The notes beneath the pieces are model-generated. The model saw nothing but the letters and a program-made list of their open reading frames with translations. It did no database searches and was not told where the DNA came from. Positions 26,316-33,756 of a DNA stretch of 39,862 nucleotides are shown here, piece by piece. The DNA lies in contig JAFTTJ010000010.1 in assembly GCA_017466825.1 (NCBI GenBank), forward strand, positions 1-39,862, given 5' to 3'. The stretch's first letter is position 1, and each line of letters opens with the position of its first letter. The position numbers and the translations under genes are program-made. This stretch comes from Clostridia bacterium. GTDB lineage: Bacteria > Bacillota > Clostridia > Christensenellales > Borkfalkiaceae.

Positions 26316-26337
26316 ACTCGGCTTTAAAAGCCGAGTT
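26316..26337. terminator. Bidirectional terminator
   Basis: A perfect stem ACTCGGCTTT / AAAGCCGAGT between A-run and T-run flanks, serving the plus-strand phosphoribosyltransferase and the convergent minus-strand phosphoesterase. Confidence 0.92.
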
Positions 26338-26353
26338 TTATTTTTGTTTTTAA

Positions 26354-27199
26354 CTACTTTAATATGGTTAAAACCACTTCGGGACGGTTATTTAATCTAA
26401 ACGGAAAAGTGCTGTTTCCTATACCGCGACTTATTATCAAATCAGTTCTGCCGAGCCTTTTTACGCCTTGCGTATAACGGGGTAAAACGCCTTGTTCAGG
26501 CGCGTAAAGTCCGCCTATAAGTGGAAGAATGAACTGTCCGCCGTGCGCATGCCCGCTAAATACGACGTCCGCTCCGCTCTCGCCGTACTCGTTTGCATAT
26601 TCGGGATGGTGAGATAAAACAAGGGTAAAATCACGACCAGATCCCTTCAAACTTTCTATCGTTTTTTTGACGTAATTTTTAGATTGTTCAACTTGCTTTT
26701 TGGTAAAATAAAACCTTGGCGAAGAAACCCCCGCAATAAAAATCGTCTGCCCTGCGCGCTCTATCGCTACCCTTTCGTTTTGCAAAACCTTTACTGCGCA
26801 GTTTTCAAGTTTTGAAATAAGTTCGGCAAAGCCTGCGTAACGAGATTCGTGATTGCCGCTAGTATAAAAGCAAGGCGCAATAGATGCGAGTTGTTTAGCA
26901 AAGTTTAGGGCGACGGCTTCGTCGGTTTTTCTAGAATCTATTATATCGCCCGTAATCACGATAATATCCGGCTTACTCTTTTTTATAAGGCTTAACAGTT
27001 TTTGGTTATTCACGCCGATTTCGGTATTGTGATAGTCCGAAATATGAGCGATTTTAAAACCTTTAAAGGCGCTTGGCAAACTTTCTTTTTGCAATTTATA
27101 TTCGGTTATAACGGGGTTTTGATTTTCCCAAAAACCTCGGGCGATTAAACATGCGCCCACCGCCAAACCGACTAAAACTATAATTAAAACTATTAACAT
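26354..27199 (-). CDS. YkuE-like membrane metallophosphoesterase
   Basis: A 281-residue protein with an N-terminal transmembrane anchor (LIVLIIVLVGLAVGACLIA) and a calcineurin-like phosphoesterase domain: ISDYHNTEIG, TGDIIDS, SGNHESR, LSHHPEYA and FSGHAHGGQF, all metal-ligand motifs intact. It resembles YkuE/YaeI-type phosphodiesterases, which act on UDP-sugars or lipid precursors at the membrane; the actual substrate is unknown. The ribosome-binding site is AAGGGG 5 nt upstream of the ATG. It is divergent from rsmE. Confidence 0.88.
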   Translation of the reverse strand: MLIVLIIVLVGLAVGACLIARGFWENQNPVITEYKLQKESLPSAFKGFKIAHISDYHNTEIGVNNQKLLSLIKKSKPDIIVITGDIIDSRKTDEAVALNFAKQLASIAPCFYTSGNHESRYAGFAELISKLENCAVKVLQNERVAIERAGQTIFIAGVSSPRFYFTKKQVEQSKNYVKKTIESLKGSGRDFTLVLSHHPEYANEYGESGADVVFSGHAHGGQFILPLIGGLYAPEQGVLPRYTQGVKRLGRTDLIISRGIGNSTFPFRLNNRPEVVLTILK

Positions 27200-27275
27200 A
27201 CTTACCCCTTAAAGACATTTTACCATACGGGGCAATTTTCGTCAATACAAAAATTTTAAAAGAGCCCCGTTTTTA

Positions 27276-27304
27276 TTGTAAACTATAACTTTATATGTTA
27301 TAAT
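27276..27304 (+). promoter_or_regulatory. rsmE promoter positioned for a leaderless transcript
   Basis: TTGTAA (27276-27281) and TATAAT (27299-27304), 17-bp spacer. The start codon begins 10 nt after the -10 box, so transcription would begin within 0-3 nt of the ATG. Confidence 0.75.
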
Positions 27305-27313
27305 TATGCTGAT

Positions 27314-28051
27314 ATGTATAATTTTTTTACTGAAAACAAGAAAATAAACGACGAGTTTTTAATTTCAGGCTCGGACTATAACCACATAAAAAACGTTCTT
27401 CGTATGAAAATAGGCGAAGAAATTTTAGTCAGCGCTGACGGAGCAAGTCACCTTTGCAAACTTACACGCTTTGAAGACGAATGCGCGGTAGCCCAAATAA
27501 TTTGCGAAAATTACCAAGACACTAGTTTGCCGATAGAAATTCACCTTTTTCAAGGGCTTCCTAAAGCCGATAAATTAGAACTCATTATACAAAAAGCAGT
27601 TGAACTCGGCGCGGATAAGATTATTCCCGTTGAAATGAGCCGTTCGATAGTTAAACTTGACGAAAAGAAAAAAGACGGCAAGACTGCGCGTTGGCAAGCG
27701 ATAGCCGAGAGCGCGGCAAAACAAAGCAAACGCACCCGTATACCCACGGTGGAAAAGGCGGTAAGTTTTGCCAACGCTTTAAAGTTAGCCAAAGACCTAG
27801 ACTTGTTTTTAATCCCCTATGAAAGTAAAAACGGCATGCAAGACACCATTTCGGCTTTAAAAAGCGTAAAAGCAGGTATGAAAGTTGGCGTTTTAATAGG
27901 CCCTGAAGGTGGTTTTGACAGTAAGGAAATAGCCCAAGCATTAGGTATAAACGGTAAAGTTATTTCTCTCGGCAAGCGAATTTTACGCACGGAAACGGCG
28001 GCAATTACCGCAATTAGCATGCTAATGCTCTACGCAGAAACTAGCCTATAA
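27314..28051 (+). CDS. rsmE: 16S rRNA (uracil1498-N3)-methyltransferase RsmE
   Basis: A 245-residue SPOUT-family methyltransferase that makes m3U1498 in 16S rRNA. The N-terminal PUA-like part (MYNFFTENKK, HIKNVLRMKIGEEI) precedes the knotted SAM-binding domain with LIGPEGGFDSKE and SLGKRILRTETAAITAISML, the family signature. There is no Shine-Dalgarno site; the promoter sits so close that the mRNA is likely leaderless. The usual partner prmA is not adjacent. Confidence 0.95.
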   Translation: MYNFFTENKKINDEFLISGSDYNHIKNVLRMKIGEEILVSADGASHLCKLTRFEDECAVAQIICENYQDTSLPIEIHLFQGLPKADKLELIIQKAVELGADKIIPVEMSRSIVKLDEKKKDGKTARWQAIAESAAKQSKRTRIPTVEKAVSFANALKLAKDLDLFLIPYESKNGMQDTISALKSVKAGMKVGVLIGPEGGFDSKEIAQALGINGKVISLGKRILRTETAAITAISMLMLYAETSL

Positions 28052-28192
28052 GTCGATTTTTCAACCTTTTAAAGATAAATAAAAAAAGAGTTTTTAAAAA
28101 AACCTTTAACACGTTAAAAACGATTGACAAAAAATCTTTAAAGTATTATAATCAATAAGCAAAATGAAACTAAGTTTTCGTTTTGCCTATAC

Positions 28193-28269
28193 GCGCCGTT
28201 AGCTCAGCTGGATAGAGCGTTGGTCTACGGAACCAAAGGTCAGGAGTTCGAATCTCTTACGGCGCGCCA
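28193..28269 (+). tRNA. tRNA-Arg (anticodon ACG)
   Basis: A complete cloverleaf: acceptor GCGCCGT / ACGGCGC, D-arm GCTC...GAGC, anticodon stem TTGGT / ACCAA around the loop CTACGGA, T-loop TTCGAAT. The anticodon ACG (wobble A expected to become inosine) reads CGU, CGC and CGA arginine codons. The discriminator is G, and the CCA end is encoded (28267-28269). A terminator-like hairpin follows at 28276-28303. Confidence 0.97.
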
Positions 28270-28373
28270 GCAATTAAGGCTACCCTTTGGGTGGCCTTTT
28301 TTGCTTAACAAATTTTGCTCGACTAACCTTTTCGTTTCGTAGACCAAAAAAAATAGGGCTCCCAAAAAAGATT
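28230..28373 (+). repeat. Direct repeat unit A: tRNA-Arg 3' half plus downstream region
   Basis: About 144 bp beginning in the anticodon arm of the tRNA and running through the CCA end, the AAGGCTACCC hairpin and T-run, and the GCTCGACT...TCGTAGACC segment. It is repeated almost exactly at 28472-28614. Confidence 0.85.
28276..28303 (+). terminator. Terminator of tRNA-Arg
   Basis: AAGGC-ACCC pairs with GGGT-GCC around a TTT loop and is followed by TTTTTT. The same structure is repeated at about 28519-28547 in the duplicated unit. Confidence 0.85.
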
Positions 28374-28424
28374 TTGCCAAAAAAAGATTTTTTGGGAAGA
28401 GGAAAAGCCAACGATAAAATCATG

Positions 28425-28446
28425 CTTTTTGCGTTTGCGCAAAAAG
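28425..28446 (+). other. Perfect hairpin between the two direct repeats
   Basis: A 9-bp stem CTTTTTGCG / CGCAAAAAG with TTTG loop. No T-run follows. It lies in the 98-bp segment separating the two copies of the tRNA-derived repeat. Confidence 0.6.
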
Positions 28447-28471
28447 GTGATAAAAAGTTGCGCTTTGACGA

Positions 28472-28512
28472 GAACCAAAGGTCAGGAGTTCGAATCTCCA
28501 ACTAGCGCGCCA
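28472..28512 (+). pseudogene. tRNA 3'-half fragment
   Basis: Matches the tRNA-Arg from the anticodon-arm base GAACC through the T-arm (GGAGTTCGAATCTCC) to GCG-CCA. The acceptor strand reads CTAGCGC instead of ACGGCGC with one extra base before it, so the fragment seems to derive from a related but distinct tRNA whose 5' half is gone. No upstream sequence completes a cloverleaf. Confidence 0.75.
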
Positions 28513-28614
28513 GCAATTAAGGCTACCCTTTGGGGTGGCCTTTTTTGCTTAACAAATTTTGCTCGACTGGCCTTTTCGTTTCGTAGACCAAAAATTAGTG
28601 CTCTCAAAAAAGAT
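28472..28614 (+). repeat. Direct repeat unit B: tRNA 3' fragment plus downstream region
   Basis: Second copy of the 28230-28373 segment, including its own terminator hairpin (AAGGCTACCC... GGGTGGCC, T-run). Differences are confined to the acceptor strand and a few bases after the CGACT segment. Confidence 0.85.
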
Positions 28615-28708
28615 TGTTAAAAAAGAGAAAAACCTGTTTTTTATAAATAACTTTTAGTTTTTAAATCTTTAATAAGTTAGACTTATTGTAATTTTTAAAA
28701 TATAAAAA

Positions 28709-28734
28709 GCGGATAGCATTTATGCTATCCGCTT
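28709..28734 (-). terminator. Terminator of the N-acetylhexosamine kinase gene
   Basis: A perfect stem AGCGGATAGCAT / ATGCTATCCGCT with TTTTTATATTTT on the minus strand, 34 bp downstream of the stop codon. Confidence 0.9.
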
Positions 28735-28767
28735 AAATTTTTAATAATAATCGACCTATACGCCGAC

Positions 28768-29868
28768 TTATACGTATTTTTCTACGATTTTTTGCATTTC
28801 GTCTAAATGCAAAAGCATATCTTTTGCAAGGGCAAGTTGACAGCGAGCCCTATCAAGATTATGCCCCAAACGAGAAATCTTAAAATATTTATCGCCGTCG
28901 ATATAATCGGTTAAAAATCTTACGCCACACTCAACCGTCATAGTTAAAGCGCCGAGCGCAAGCGTAGATATTTCGTTTTTAGATAAGGTTTTGCCAACCG
29001 TTGCAACGAAACCTTTTGTAAAGGCTTCATATTTTTGCATATCTATTTTAACCTTAGACACGTCCTTTTCATCTTCCGCGCAAGTATTTGCGCCAAAACG
29101 AATAGCGTCGCCAAAGTCAAACGCAATGAGTCCGGGCATAACCGTATCAAGATCGACAACCGCCAAATTTTGGAAAGACTCTTTATCGAACAAAACGTTG
29201 TTGAGTTTAGTATCGTTATGCGTTACTTTTAAAGGAAGTTCGCCCCTTCGTTGCATTTTATACATACGGGTAGCAATTTCTTCAAAAGCCAAATATTCGT
29301 CTATTTCCGCCCTTACGAGATTTGCCCTACCGCTTTCATCCCTTTCAATACTGTCTTTAAAAATAGCGTACCTATTTACAGTATTGTGGAAATGTGGTAT
29401 TGCAATATGCAAACTTTTTACCGGATAATCGGCAAGGTGAAGTTGAAAATTACCAAACGCCTTACCCGATTCTTCAAATACCGTAAGGTTATTCGTTTCG
29501 TTAAAAGTTACCGAATCGTCTATAAAACGACTGAGTCGCCAAAACTCACCGTTGTCGCCAAAAATATAATAATTGCCGTCGTCTACGTTTTTATAATAAT
29601 GTACGACAAACCTTTTCGCGCTTATTCCGCCAAGTTTAATCTTGGCTCTTATATACTCGGTGACCGAAGATATATTATCCATAACTTCTACCGGGTTTTT
29701 AAAAACGTAAGTATTCAATTTTTGTAAAATATAATCTTTTTCTTCGCCGTCGCGGAAAAAATATACTTTATAGGTAGTATTTATATGCCCCATGGTAATA
29801 GTTTCATAGCGCAAATACTTGCCTTCTATACCAAATTTTCTGCAAATCGACTCAATTTTAACGTCCAT
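28768..29868 (-). CDS. nahK: N-acetylhexosamine 1-kinase (NahK-like) / APH-family kinase
   Basis: A 366-residue APH-fold sugar kinase. It closely follows the pattern of bifidobacterial NahK: MGHINTTYKV (ATP-site Gly loop), YILQKLNTYVFKNPVEVM, PHFHNT, VTHNDTKLNNVLFD (catalytic Asp), VVDLDTVMPG, FDFGDAIRFGANT and AEDEKDVSKV. NahK phosphorylates GlcNAc or GalNAc at C1 for use as UDP-sugar precursor. The ATG at 29868 is preferred over the GTG one codon earlier because of the AAGGCGG site. It sits downstream of a GH38 alpha-mannosidase, suggesting use of mannose/GlcNAc-containing glycans (inference). Confidence 0.87.
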   Translation of the reverse strand: MDVKIESICRKFGIEGKYLRYETITMGHINTTYKVYFFRDGEEKDYILQKLNTYVFKNPVEVMDNISSVTEYIRAKIKLGGISAKRFVVHYYKNVDDGNYYIFGDNGEFWRLSRFIDDSVTFNETNNLTVFEESGKAFGNFQLHLADYPVKSLHIAIPHFHNTVNRYAIFKDSIERDESGRANLVRAEIDEYLAFEEIATRMYKMQRRGELPLKVTHNDTKLNNVLFDKESFQNLAVVDLDTVMPGLIAFDFGDAIRFGANTCAEDEKDVSKVKIDMQKYEAFTKGFVATVGKTLSKNEISTLALGALTMTVECGVRFLTDYIDGDKYFKISRLGHNLDRARCQLALAKDMLLHLDEMQKIVEKYV

Positions 29869-29975
29869 CACATCCGCCTTTACTTTGTATTTTCCCTAAT
29901 ATCCTATACCATAAAGCGCGTTTTTACAAGACTATATCTCAGCGTATAACTCAAATACGTCTACGCGCAAGTATT

Positions 29976-30004
29976 ATTATAACATATTTTTATGCTTTTG
30001 TAAA
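29976..30004 (-). promoter_or_regulatory. nahK-like gene promoter
   Basis: On the minus strand TTTACA (29999-30004) and TATAAT (29976-29981), 17-bp spacer, with a leader of about 100 nt that contains the small hairpin GCGTA / TACGC. The kinase can therefore be expressed separately from the mannosidase. Confidence 0.75.
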
Positions 30005-30121
30005 GCCTTTCCGTCTTTAAACGACTTTTTTTAAAATTCGACGAAAATCGCTTATTATATAAGCATTTTTATGAAAATTTGTCAATTTTTGTTAAAAATT
30101 ATTATTTTTTGTTAAACAAAA

Positions 30122-30143
30122 ACCGCCCTTTTTAAAGGGCGGT
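30122..30143 (-). terminator. Terminator of the alpha-mannosidase gene
   Basis: ACCGCCCTTT / AAAGGGCGGT stem followed on the minus strand by TTTTTGTTT, 15 bp downstream of the stop codon. Confidence 0.9.
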
Positions 30144-30157
30144 CTGTTTAACTTAAA

Positions 30158-32551
30158 TTATCTGTTTACGTCGATTGCGCAAACTTCTTCAACCTTTCCG
30201 TCGCTGACGAATAGGGTTTTGACTTGATATTTACCAAAGGCAATATCTACCCTAACCCCGTCTATAAGCGCGTTAATCGACTTTTCTTTGTCGGAATTAT
30301 TAAAAAGTCTTACTTCTTTACCCGTCTTGACCTTCCTTAAAGCGGTCAAGGTTATATCGGTGGGAATATTCCATTTTTCAACCTTTTCTCTACCCTTTCC
30401 GTGGGGGAAGAACACGAGCGCAAACTGTTTTTGGTTAAAAGCGGTTGCAAAAGTTTCTTCACAACCTTCTTCCACGTAGCCTACGCGATAGTTAAAGGTG
30501 TGCCAACCAATTTCAATAGGCGTAATAAATCTAGAATAATCGATAAGCGGTCTGTCGCCGATTTTGTGAGCGCAGTACATTGAGCCGTTGTAAAGAGTCA
30601 TATAAGCGCCGGTTTGATCGCCAACTGCCGAAAAAGTACCGTCGTTTGCCACGGTAAGTCCACCGCCAAGGCGAATAAACCTATGCATGGGTTTTTCTCT
30701 ATAATCAAAAGTCAAATCTTCAACGCCGTAAGTCAAAGCGACCTTTGCCGATTTTTCATTTTCAAAACCAAGCCTTAAACCTTTTAATTTGTCCGCGTGG
30801 GAAACGTTACAAGTAACGTCTACGTAAGGCAAGTTTTTATAGACTTTATATAAAAGCCTTAATTCTACGCCTTCTTTTTTGAAAAGGCTTTCTACCTGCG
30901 TTAAGACGTCGCCGTCTTGAGTTATACGGCAACTTTCAACACCCTTAAATAAAGGCTCTTCACCGCAACTTAGGTCAAAGCGACGCATATTTGTTCCCAT
31001 AGTTCTATCGTCAAAACCCCACGGGTCTGCGCTGTCGTCAAACAGGTACGGGACGAAGATATCCCCCGCTATAAGTTCTTTGTCGCCAACTTTATAACTT
31101 GTTATAAGTCCTTTATTCTTGTCGATAACTACCGTTTTTAAATCGTCTTTTATCTTGATTAACTCGGGCGTAACGGTCTCTTTAACAACCTTTTCAACCA
31201 CCTTGATATGCAAGTCGACTCTCGTTACTTCCATAGCCTTTAAAGTGGCTTTTAAGGCAACTCTCTTTCTTCTGTCGTAGTTTATATTACTGAGTTCTTT
31301 TATGACTTGGCAAGGAATTTGCTTTCCGTCGACGAAAGCGGTGACGTCGTACCTTGTCAAATCGTCACAAATAGAGTCTAAAAGCAAAAATTCAGCTTCC
31401 GTACTCGTTTCGTAATCAAAGGGGTTGGGGTTAAATATAAAGATTGGGAAAGTACCTTTCTGCGCCTTTTCAAAGTCTTCCGTTAAGGTAAAGAAGGCTT
31501 TGAGTTTAATATCGTCTAAAATTTCTAAGGCGTGTTCGCCTTTCTTTAAAGCCGAGCGCTCGCCGTCTTCGGCGCAAGTACCCGACAAAATATCGTGGAA
31601 TTCGACAAACGCCATATCTCTCATAGCCGTGTCAAATTCCTGACGGTATTCGCCTAAGCCTTTAATAGAATCTGCTACACTCACCATTTTTTCAGTAAGG
31701 TAAAGGGCGTTTTCCACTTCGGCGTGTCTGCGCTTAACCCTAGCCATTGACGAATAGCATTTAATAAATATATTGCCAAGCGTTTCTCTAACTTCAAAAG
31801 TAGGATTAACCTTTTCAAAATACGCTTCGGGATAGGAATGTAGAATTTTATAATCTTCGGTAGCCATCATTTTTTCAATGTCGGCAAGGTCTTTTCTAGA
31901 CGGACCGCCACCGTGATTACCAACCCCCCAAAGTACGAGAGCGTAATCTCTATCGCCTAAAATTTCAAGTTTTTTACGAATATTTGCTTCGGCTTGACCG
32001 AGCGGTGAACAATAAATCGTATCCCCGTCCATACGGAAAACCTTAATTTCCGAGCCGTCGTAACCTACCCATTTAAAGGGATTTTCTTCCAAATGAAACC
32101 TGTCTTCCATAGGACGACAAACGATATAACTATCGTAACCGCAAACCTTTAAAGCCTGCGTAAGTCCGCGCGGATGACCGAAAGAGTCGAAATTGAGCGC
32201 CGTAGTAGACGACGCGCCGAATTTTTCAGCAAAATACTTTTTACCGAGATAAATTTGCCTTAAAATACTTTCACCCGTGGGCGCAACGACGTCGGGTTGA
32301 AGATACCAACCGCCCATAATACGCCATTTACCCTTTTTGATAAGGTCTTTAATTCTTTCAAATAAAACGGAATCGTACTTTTCGATAAATTCGTAGAGCA
32401 AAACTTCGTTATGACAAAAAACGTAATCGAATTCGTCGGAAAGTTCTACTGCGGAATAAAATGTCGATATGGCTTCGCTAGCGCCTTCTTGCCAGTCCCA
32501 CATCCACACGGGATCGAGATGGGCGTTACAAACGAGATGTAATTCCTTCAT
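30158..32551 (-). CDS. GH38 alpha-mannosidase
   Basis: A 797-residue glycoside hydrolase family 38 enzyme with no signal peptide, so probably cytoplasmic. The zinc-site HLDPVWMWDW (His11, Asp13) opens the catalytic domain and Asp122 in NFDSFGHPRG is the expected nucleophile. LWGVGNHGGGPSRKDL carries the conserved His zinc ligand region. The central three-helix and C-terminal beta domains cover the rest. It would release mannose from imported oligosaccharides. A GTG three codons upstream (32560) is an alternative start. AGGGTG lies 6 nt before the ATG and AAAGGA lies 4-5 nt before the GTG. Confidence 0.9.
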   Translation of the reverse strand: MKELHLVCNAHLDPVWMWDWQEGASEAISTFYSAVELSDEFDYVFCHNEVLLYEFIEKYDSVLFERIKDLIKKGKWRIMGGWYLQPDVVAPTGESILRQIYLGKKYFAEKFGASSTTALNFDSFGHPRGLTQALKVCGYDSYIVCRPMEDRFHLEENPFKWVGYDGSEIKVFRMDGDTIYCSPLGQAEANIRKKLEILGDRDYALVLWGVGNHGGGPSRKDLADIEKMMATEDYKILHSYPEAYFEKVNPTFEVRETLGNIFIKCYSSMARVKRRHAEVENALYLTEKMVSVADSIKGLGEYRQEFDTAMRDMAFVEFHDILSGTCAEDGERSALKKGEHALEILDDIKLKAFFTLTEDFEKAQKGTFPIFIFNPNPFDYETSTEAEFLLLDSICDDLTRYDVTAFVDGKQIPCQVIKELSNINYDRRKRVALKATLKAMEVTRVDLHIKVVEKVVKETVTPELIKIKDDLKTVVIDKNKGLITSYKVGDKELIAGDIFVPYLFDDSADPWGFDDRTMGTNMRRFDLSCGEEPLFKGVESCRITQDGDVLTQVESLFKKEGVELRLLYKVYKNLPYVDVTCNVSHADKLKGLRLGFENEKSAKVALTYGVEDLTFDYREKPMHRFIRLGGGLTVANDGTFSAVGDQTGAYMTLYNGSMYCAHKIGDRPLIDYSRFITPIEIGWHTFNYRVGYVEEGCEETFATAFNQKQFALVFFPHGKGREKVEKWNIPTDITLTALRKVKTGKEVRLFNNSDKEKSINALIDGVRVDIAFGKYQVKTLFVSDGKVEEVCAIDVNR

Positions 32552-32617
32552 AAATTTCACCCTGTCCTTTCATAATTTTTGGTTAAAAACCCTTGTATAG
32601 GTCGATAAACAAAATAA

Positions 32618-32641
32618 GCAAACCCACAATAGCGGGTTTGC
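32618..32641 (-). terminator. Terminator of the cyclophilin-like lipoprotein gene
   Basis: GCAAACCC / GGGTTTGC stem with TTATTTTG on the minus strand; also plausible on the plus strand (ATTTTATTTTG). Confidence 0.8.
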
Positions 32642-32664
32642 ATTTTATTTTGTGGTATTTAAAA

Positions 32665-33606
32665 TTAGTCTGCAAAAACGATTTTAGTTACGGTAATAAC
32701 GGTATCGCCGTAAGGAAGAACGTTTAAGTATTTAGCGTTGGTAGAAAACTCTTCGAGTAAAATTTCGCCTGCGTCGCCGTCAACCGATTCGTCGTCGACT
32801 ATTTCGATAGTATATTCGCCGTTTTCGTCCATAGCGTAATAAGCGCCTGTTTCTTCGCTAAGCATAAAGAAATTGCCGTATTCGTCCTTTCTTTCATTGC
32901 TTACGTAAGTGTAGTTGTAGTAGACGTTGCCGTGTTCGTCTTCGGCGTAATCTTTCATAATTTCTTTAAGGCGGTTGTAGCTCGTTTCGTCTTCATCTTC
33001 AGCGTCGTCGGTGAGAATTTTACCGATTACTGCAAATTCGCTTGCGTTGGTAAAATAGGTGTCCGAGCCAAAAGTGATAGCCATAGTTGCTCTACCGCTG
33101 TTATATTCTTCTAAATCTTCTCTCTTTAATACGAGAGCGCCGTCGAGCGTTAAGGTATTGCCGGTGTAACCGTTAGCGGCAAATTCGCCTACTACGTTAA
33201 ATTTAGCGTCGTATCTAGCGTCGCTAAAAGGACCTACCGTTTTATTTGCAGCGTAGGTAGCGTCGATAATACTAGCGTAAGACTTGTCGCCTTGGTCGTA
33301 TTTCGACTTAAACGCGCCGTCTGCAAGATAATAAGCGCCGAATTCCACGTGGCCTTTAAGGTTTGAAACGACGGTATTATCGTAATAACCTTCGGTTGCA
33401 AGGTGGGTAAAGTGATCGATAGTTCCGGGCGCTAAGTTGAGATAAAGTTCAAAATTAAAATCTTGTTGTTCACCGCCGTTTACGCTAAGCGTAACGGTAA
33501 CTTTTTGCAATTTGCTTCCGTTTTTGATAACGTCGCAAGAAGTAACGCCAAGCAAACAGCAAACTGCTAAGCAAAGGGCAAGTACGCCTTTAAATAATTT
33601 CTTCAT
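32665..33606 (-). CDS. Cyclophilin-type peptidyl-prolyl isomerase-like lipoprotein
   Basis: A 313-residue predicted lipoprotein: signal MKKLFKGVLALCLAVCCLLG with lipobox cysteine C24. The start of a cyclophilin fold is recognisable (FELYLNLAPGTIDHFTHLATEGYYDNTVV), and GRATMAITFGSDTYFTNASEFAVIG matches the usual GxxSMAxxxxxxNSxGSQFFI region, though with changed residues. An acidic insertion (EDEDETSYNRLKEIMKDYAED) follows. Likely a surface foldase or a non-catalytic relative. ATG at 33606 is chosen because GGAGG lies 6 nt upstream; an ATG five codons earlier sits on top of that site. Confidence 0.82.
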   Translation of the reverse strand: MKKLFKGVLALCLAVCCLLGVTSCDVIKNGSKLQKVTVTLSVNGGEQQDFNFELYLNLAPGTIDHFTHLATEGYYDNTVVSNLKGHVEFGAYYLADGAFKSKYDQGDKSYASIIDATYAANKTVGPFSDARYDAKFNVVGEFAANGYTGNTLTLDGALVLKREDLEEYNSGRATMAITFGSDTYFTNASEFAVIGKILTDDAEDEDETSYNRLKEIMKDYAEDEHGNVYYNYTYVSNERKDEYGNFFMLSEETGAYYAMDENGEYTIEIVDDESVDGDAGEILLEEFSTNAKYLNVLPYGDTVITVTKIVFAD

Positions 33607-33646
33607 TATGACCTCCGTCATTATAATTTGTCAAATTTTTAACATA

Positions 33647-33679
33647 TACTATTATATTTATAATAGTAAAATAAGTCAA
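33647..33679 (-). promoter_or_regulatory. Promoter with perfect dyad, upstream of the cyclophilin-like gene
   Basis: On the minus strand TTGACT (33674-33679) and TATAAT (33651-33656), 17-bp spacer. A perfect palindrome TACTATTATA-TT-TATAATAGTA (33647-33668) covers the -10 box, which might bind a repressor. Confidence 0.75.
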
Positions 33680-33756
33680 CTTATTTTTACCTTTGTACCG
33701 TGAAATTTGCGAAAATTTCATTTTTTATCGCAAATTAAACCTAAAAACCGACTTAG

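Noticed and set aside
28472-28512. Functional second tRNA
   Set aside because: No matching 5' half, D-arm or anticodon stem exists upstream; the acceptor 3' strand has no partner.
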